Part shown: one piece after another, positions 4,345 to 5,259 of the stretch | Numbering within the stretch: position 1 is the first letter of the stretch | Layout of the letters: each line of letters starts with the position of its first letter | DNA from: Methanomassiliicoccales archaeon | Lineage (GTDB): Archaea; Thermoplasmatota; Thermoplasmata; Methanomassiliicoccales; JACIVX01 | Assembly (NCBI GenBank): GCA_024464195.1 | Contig: JANHAK010000102.1 | Span: forward strand, 1 to 5,259 | Length of the DNA stretch: 5,259 bases | Direction of reading: 5' to 3' | Made by a program: the position numbers and the translations under genes | The notes under the pieces: model-generated | Told to the model about the DNA's origin: nothing | The model's input: the letters and a program-made list of their open reading frames with translations, nothing else | Databases searched by the model: none

Positions 4345-5259
4345 ATGCCGACGGTAGAATTGAGGAACGTTACGATGAAATGGGGTCGTGTCATTGCAGC
4401 GGAAAACGTTAATCTGAGAATTGAGGACAGGGAATATGTAACGATCCTCGGCCCTTCTGGTTGTGGTAAGACAACGCTCGTAAAAATCATCGCCGGCATT
4501 CTAGAACCGAGTTCTGGCGAGGTGTTCATTGACGGTAGGAATATGACAGGTGTGCCAATTGAAGAACGTGATATCGGTTACGTTTTTCAAAACATTGCGC
4601 TTTTCCCGCATCTTGATGTTTATGAGAACGTTGCTTATAGTCTCCGAGTCAAGGGTGTTGATCGAAAAGAATTGGAAAAAATCCCGCGCCAGTATCTCGA
4701 TCTTGTCAAATTGCTCGACAAGATGAAGATGTTCCCTTCTTCCCTCTGTGGAGGCGAGCAACAAAAAGTCTCACTTGCGCGTGCCTTATCGACAGGGGCT
4801 AAACTACTTCTCCTTGATGAACCACTTTCTGCGCTCGATGCACGAGTCAGGGTCGATCTCAGATATGAGCTTAGAAGACTCGTTAAGTCCCTTGGTCTCA
4901 CAGCACTTCATGTCACGCATGACCAAGAAGAGGCGATGAGTGTTTCAGACAGAATTGTCGTCATGAGAAGCGGAAAAATCGTTGAAACTGGAACACCGAT
5001 GAAAATTTATACAAGACCTGAAAATCTTTTCACAGCGAATTTCATCGGCGAAACGAATCTGCTTGAGGGTTGGGTAACGCGTGTTTGTGAAGAAGAGACG
5101 AAAGTTGAATTGAGAGACGAAACGGTGATCACCGCCTCCCCTTCAAATTTCAAGGAGGGCGATGCTGTCGTTGTCTCAATCAGACCAGAAAATATCTTTT
5201 CCTCAGAACACGGGATCCCGGCAGTCATAACCGATATGAGGTATATTGGGACTTTCATT
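4345..5259 (+). CDS. ABC importer ATPase 2 (partial, cut by window end)
   Basis: A second importer ATPase, open for 305 codons from the ATG at 4345 to the window edge with no stop, so the C-terminus (probably about 40-60 residues) lies outside. The domain order matches ATPase 1, with motifs at identical residue numbers: Walker A GPSGCGKTT 36-44, Q82, Walker B KLLLLDEP 153-160 with E159, D-loop LSALD 161-165 and H192 in THDQEEA. The signature reads LCGGEQQK at 134-141: Cys replaces the usual Ser of LSGGQ and Lys the usual Arg after QQ. The TOBE-type tail begins after NFIGETNLL (232-240) and keeps the usual SIRPENI motif (278-284). It starts 1 nt after the ATPase 1 stop behind AGGTGG. Parallel motifs suggest the two ATPases arose by duplication or belong to the same subfamily, though they are well diverged. 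It may pair with ATPase 1 on the two EAA loops of the fused permease, or serve another permease encoded downstream. Confidence 0.92.
   Translation, partial: MPTVELRNVTMKWGRVIAAENVNLRIEDREYVTILGPSGCGKTTLVKIIAGILEPSSGEVFIDGRNMTGVPIEERDIGYVFQNIALFPHLDVYENVAYSLRVKGVDRKELEKIPRQYLDLVKLLDKMKMFPSSLCGGEQQKVSLARALSTGAKLLLLDEPLSALDARVRVDLRYELRRLVKSLGLTALHVTHDQEEAMSVSDRIVVMRSGKIVETGTPMKIYTRPENLFTANFIGETNLLEGWVTRVCEEETKVELRDETVITASPSNFKEGDAVVVSIRPENIFSSEHGIPAVITDMRYIGTFI

Noticed and set aside
4748..4939. Short + strand open frame inside ATPase 2
   Set aside because: It is out of frame with the intact ATPase 2 reading frame, which runs uninterrupted from 4345 to the window end with all ABC motifs. It is not a sign of a frameshift.
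4299..5258. Several overlapping minus-strand open frames opposite ATPase 2, and others opposite the earlier genes
   Set aside because: They have no recognisable domains, overlap each other and lie wholly or almost wholly opposite well-supported genes. They are by-products of + strand codon bias.
1..5259. tRNA, rRNA, CRISPR array, insertion sequence or attachment site
   Set aside because: No clover-leaf sequence, regularly spaced repeats, transposase motifs or terminal repeats were seen on either strand.

Overview
The window looks archaeal, most plausibly a euryarchaeote of the Thermoplasmata/Methanomassiliicoccales type. The evidence is a 71-residue Sm-like (LSm) protein of archaeal style, AT-rich TATA-like elements 20-40 nt upstream of starts, a mix of SD-led and apparently SD-less genes, and heavy AGA/AGG use for arginine. 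The lineage is inferred from protein resemblance alone and is tentative. Every supported gene is on the + strand.

Layout. (1) 1-210 is AT-rich upstream sequence with two TATA-like elements. (2) 211-426 encodes a compact LSm RNA-binding protein. (3) 480-1436 (or 423-1436 from a GTG that overlaps the lsm stop) encodes a sugar-1-phosphate nucleotidyltransferase with a C-terminal left-handed beta-helix, probably making NDP-mannose or NDP-glucose for surface glycans or glycolipids. (4) 1437-1598 is the only substantial intergenic gap after the first gene. It is densely palindromic and ends in a TATA-like element, a small inverted repeat and an SD sequence. (5) 1599-3251 encodes a 550-residue fused ABC permease made of two homologous halves. 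(6) 3252-4343 and (7) 4345-5259 (cut by the window end) encode two different ABC ATPases with C-terminal TOBE-type regions. Genes 5-7 abut within 0-1 nt, the later two have clear SD sequences, and they almost certainly form one operon.

Working model: the three transporter genes encode an importer of the ThiP/FbpB/ModB-like superfamily. One polypeptide supplies both transmembrane halves, each with its own EAA coupling loop, and two non-identical ATPases may pair as a heterodimer. The ATPases deviate at different places: ATPase 1 has Arg in the D-loop and lacks the usual IRPE motif in its TOBE region, while ATPase 2 has Cys for Ser in the LSGGQ signature. No substrate-binding protein lies in the window and the substrate cannot be named. 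I see no mobile element, CRISPR array, tRNA or rRNA, and nothing that amounts to a clearly new defence or mobile system. The most unusual items are the asymmetric ATPase pair and the palindrome-rich control region ahead of the permease.
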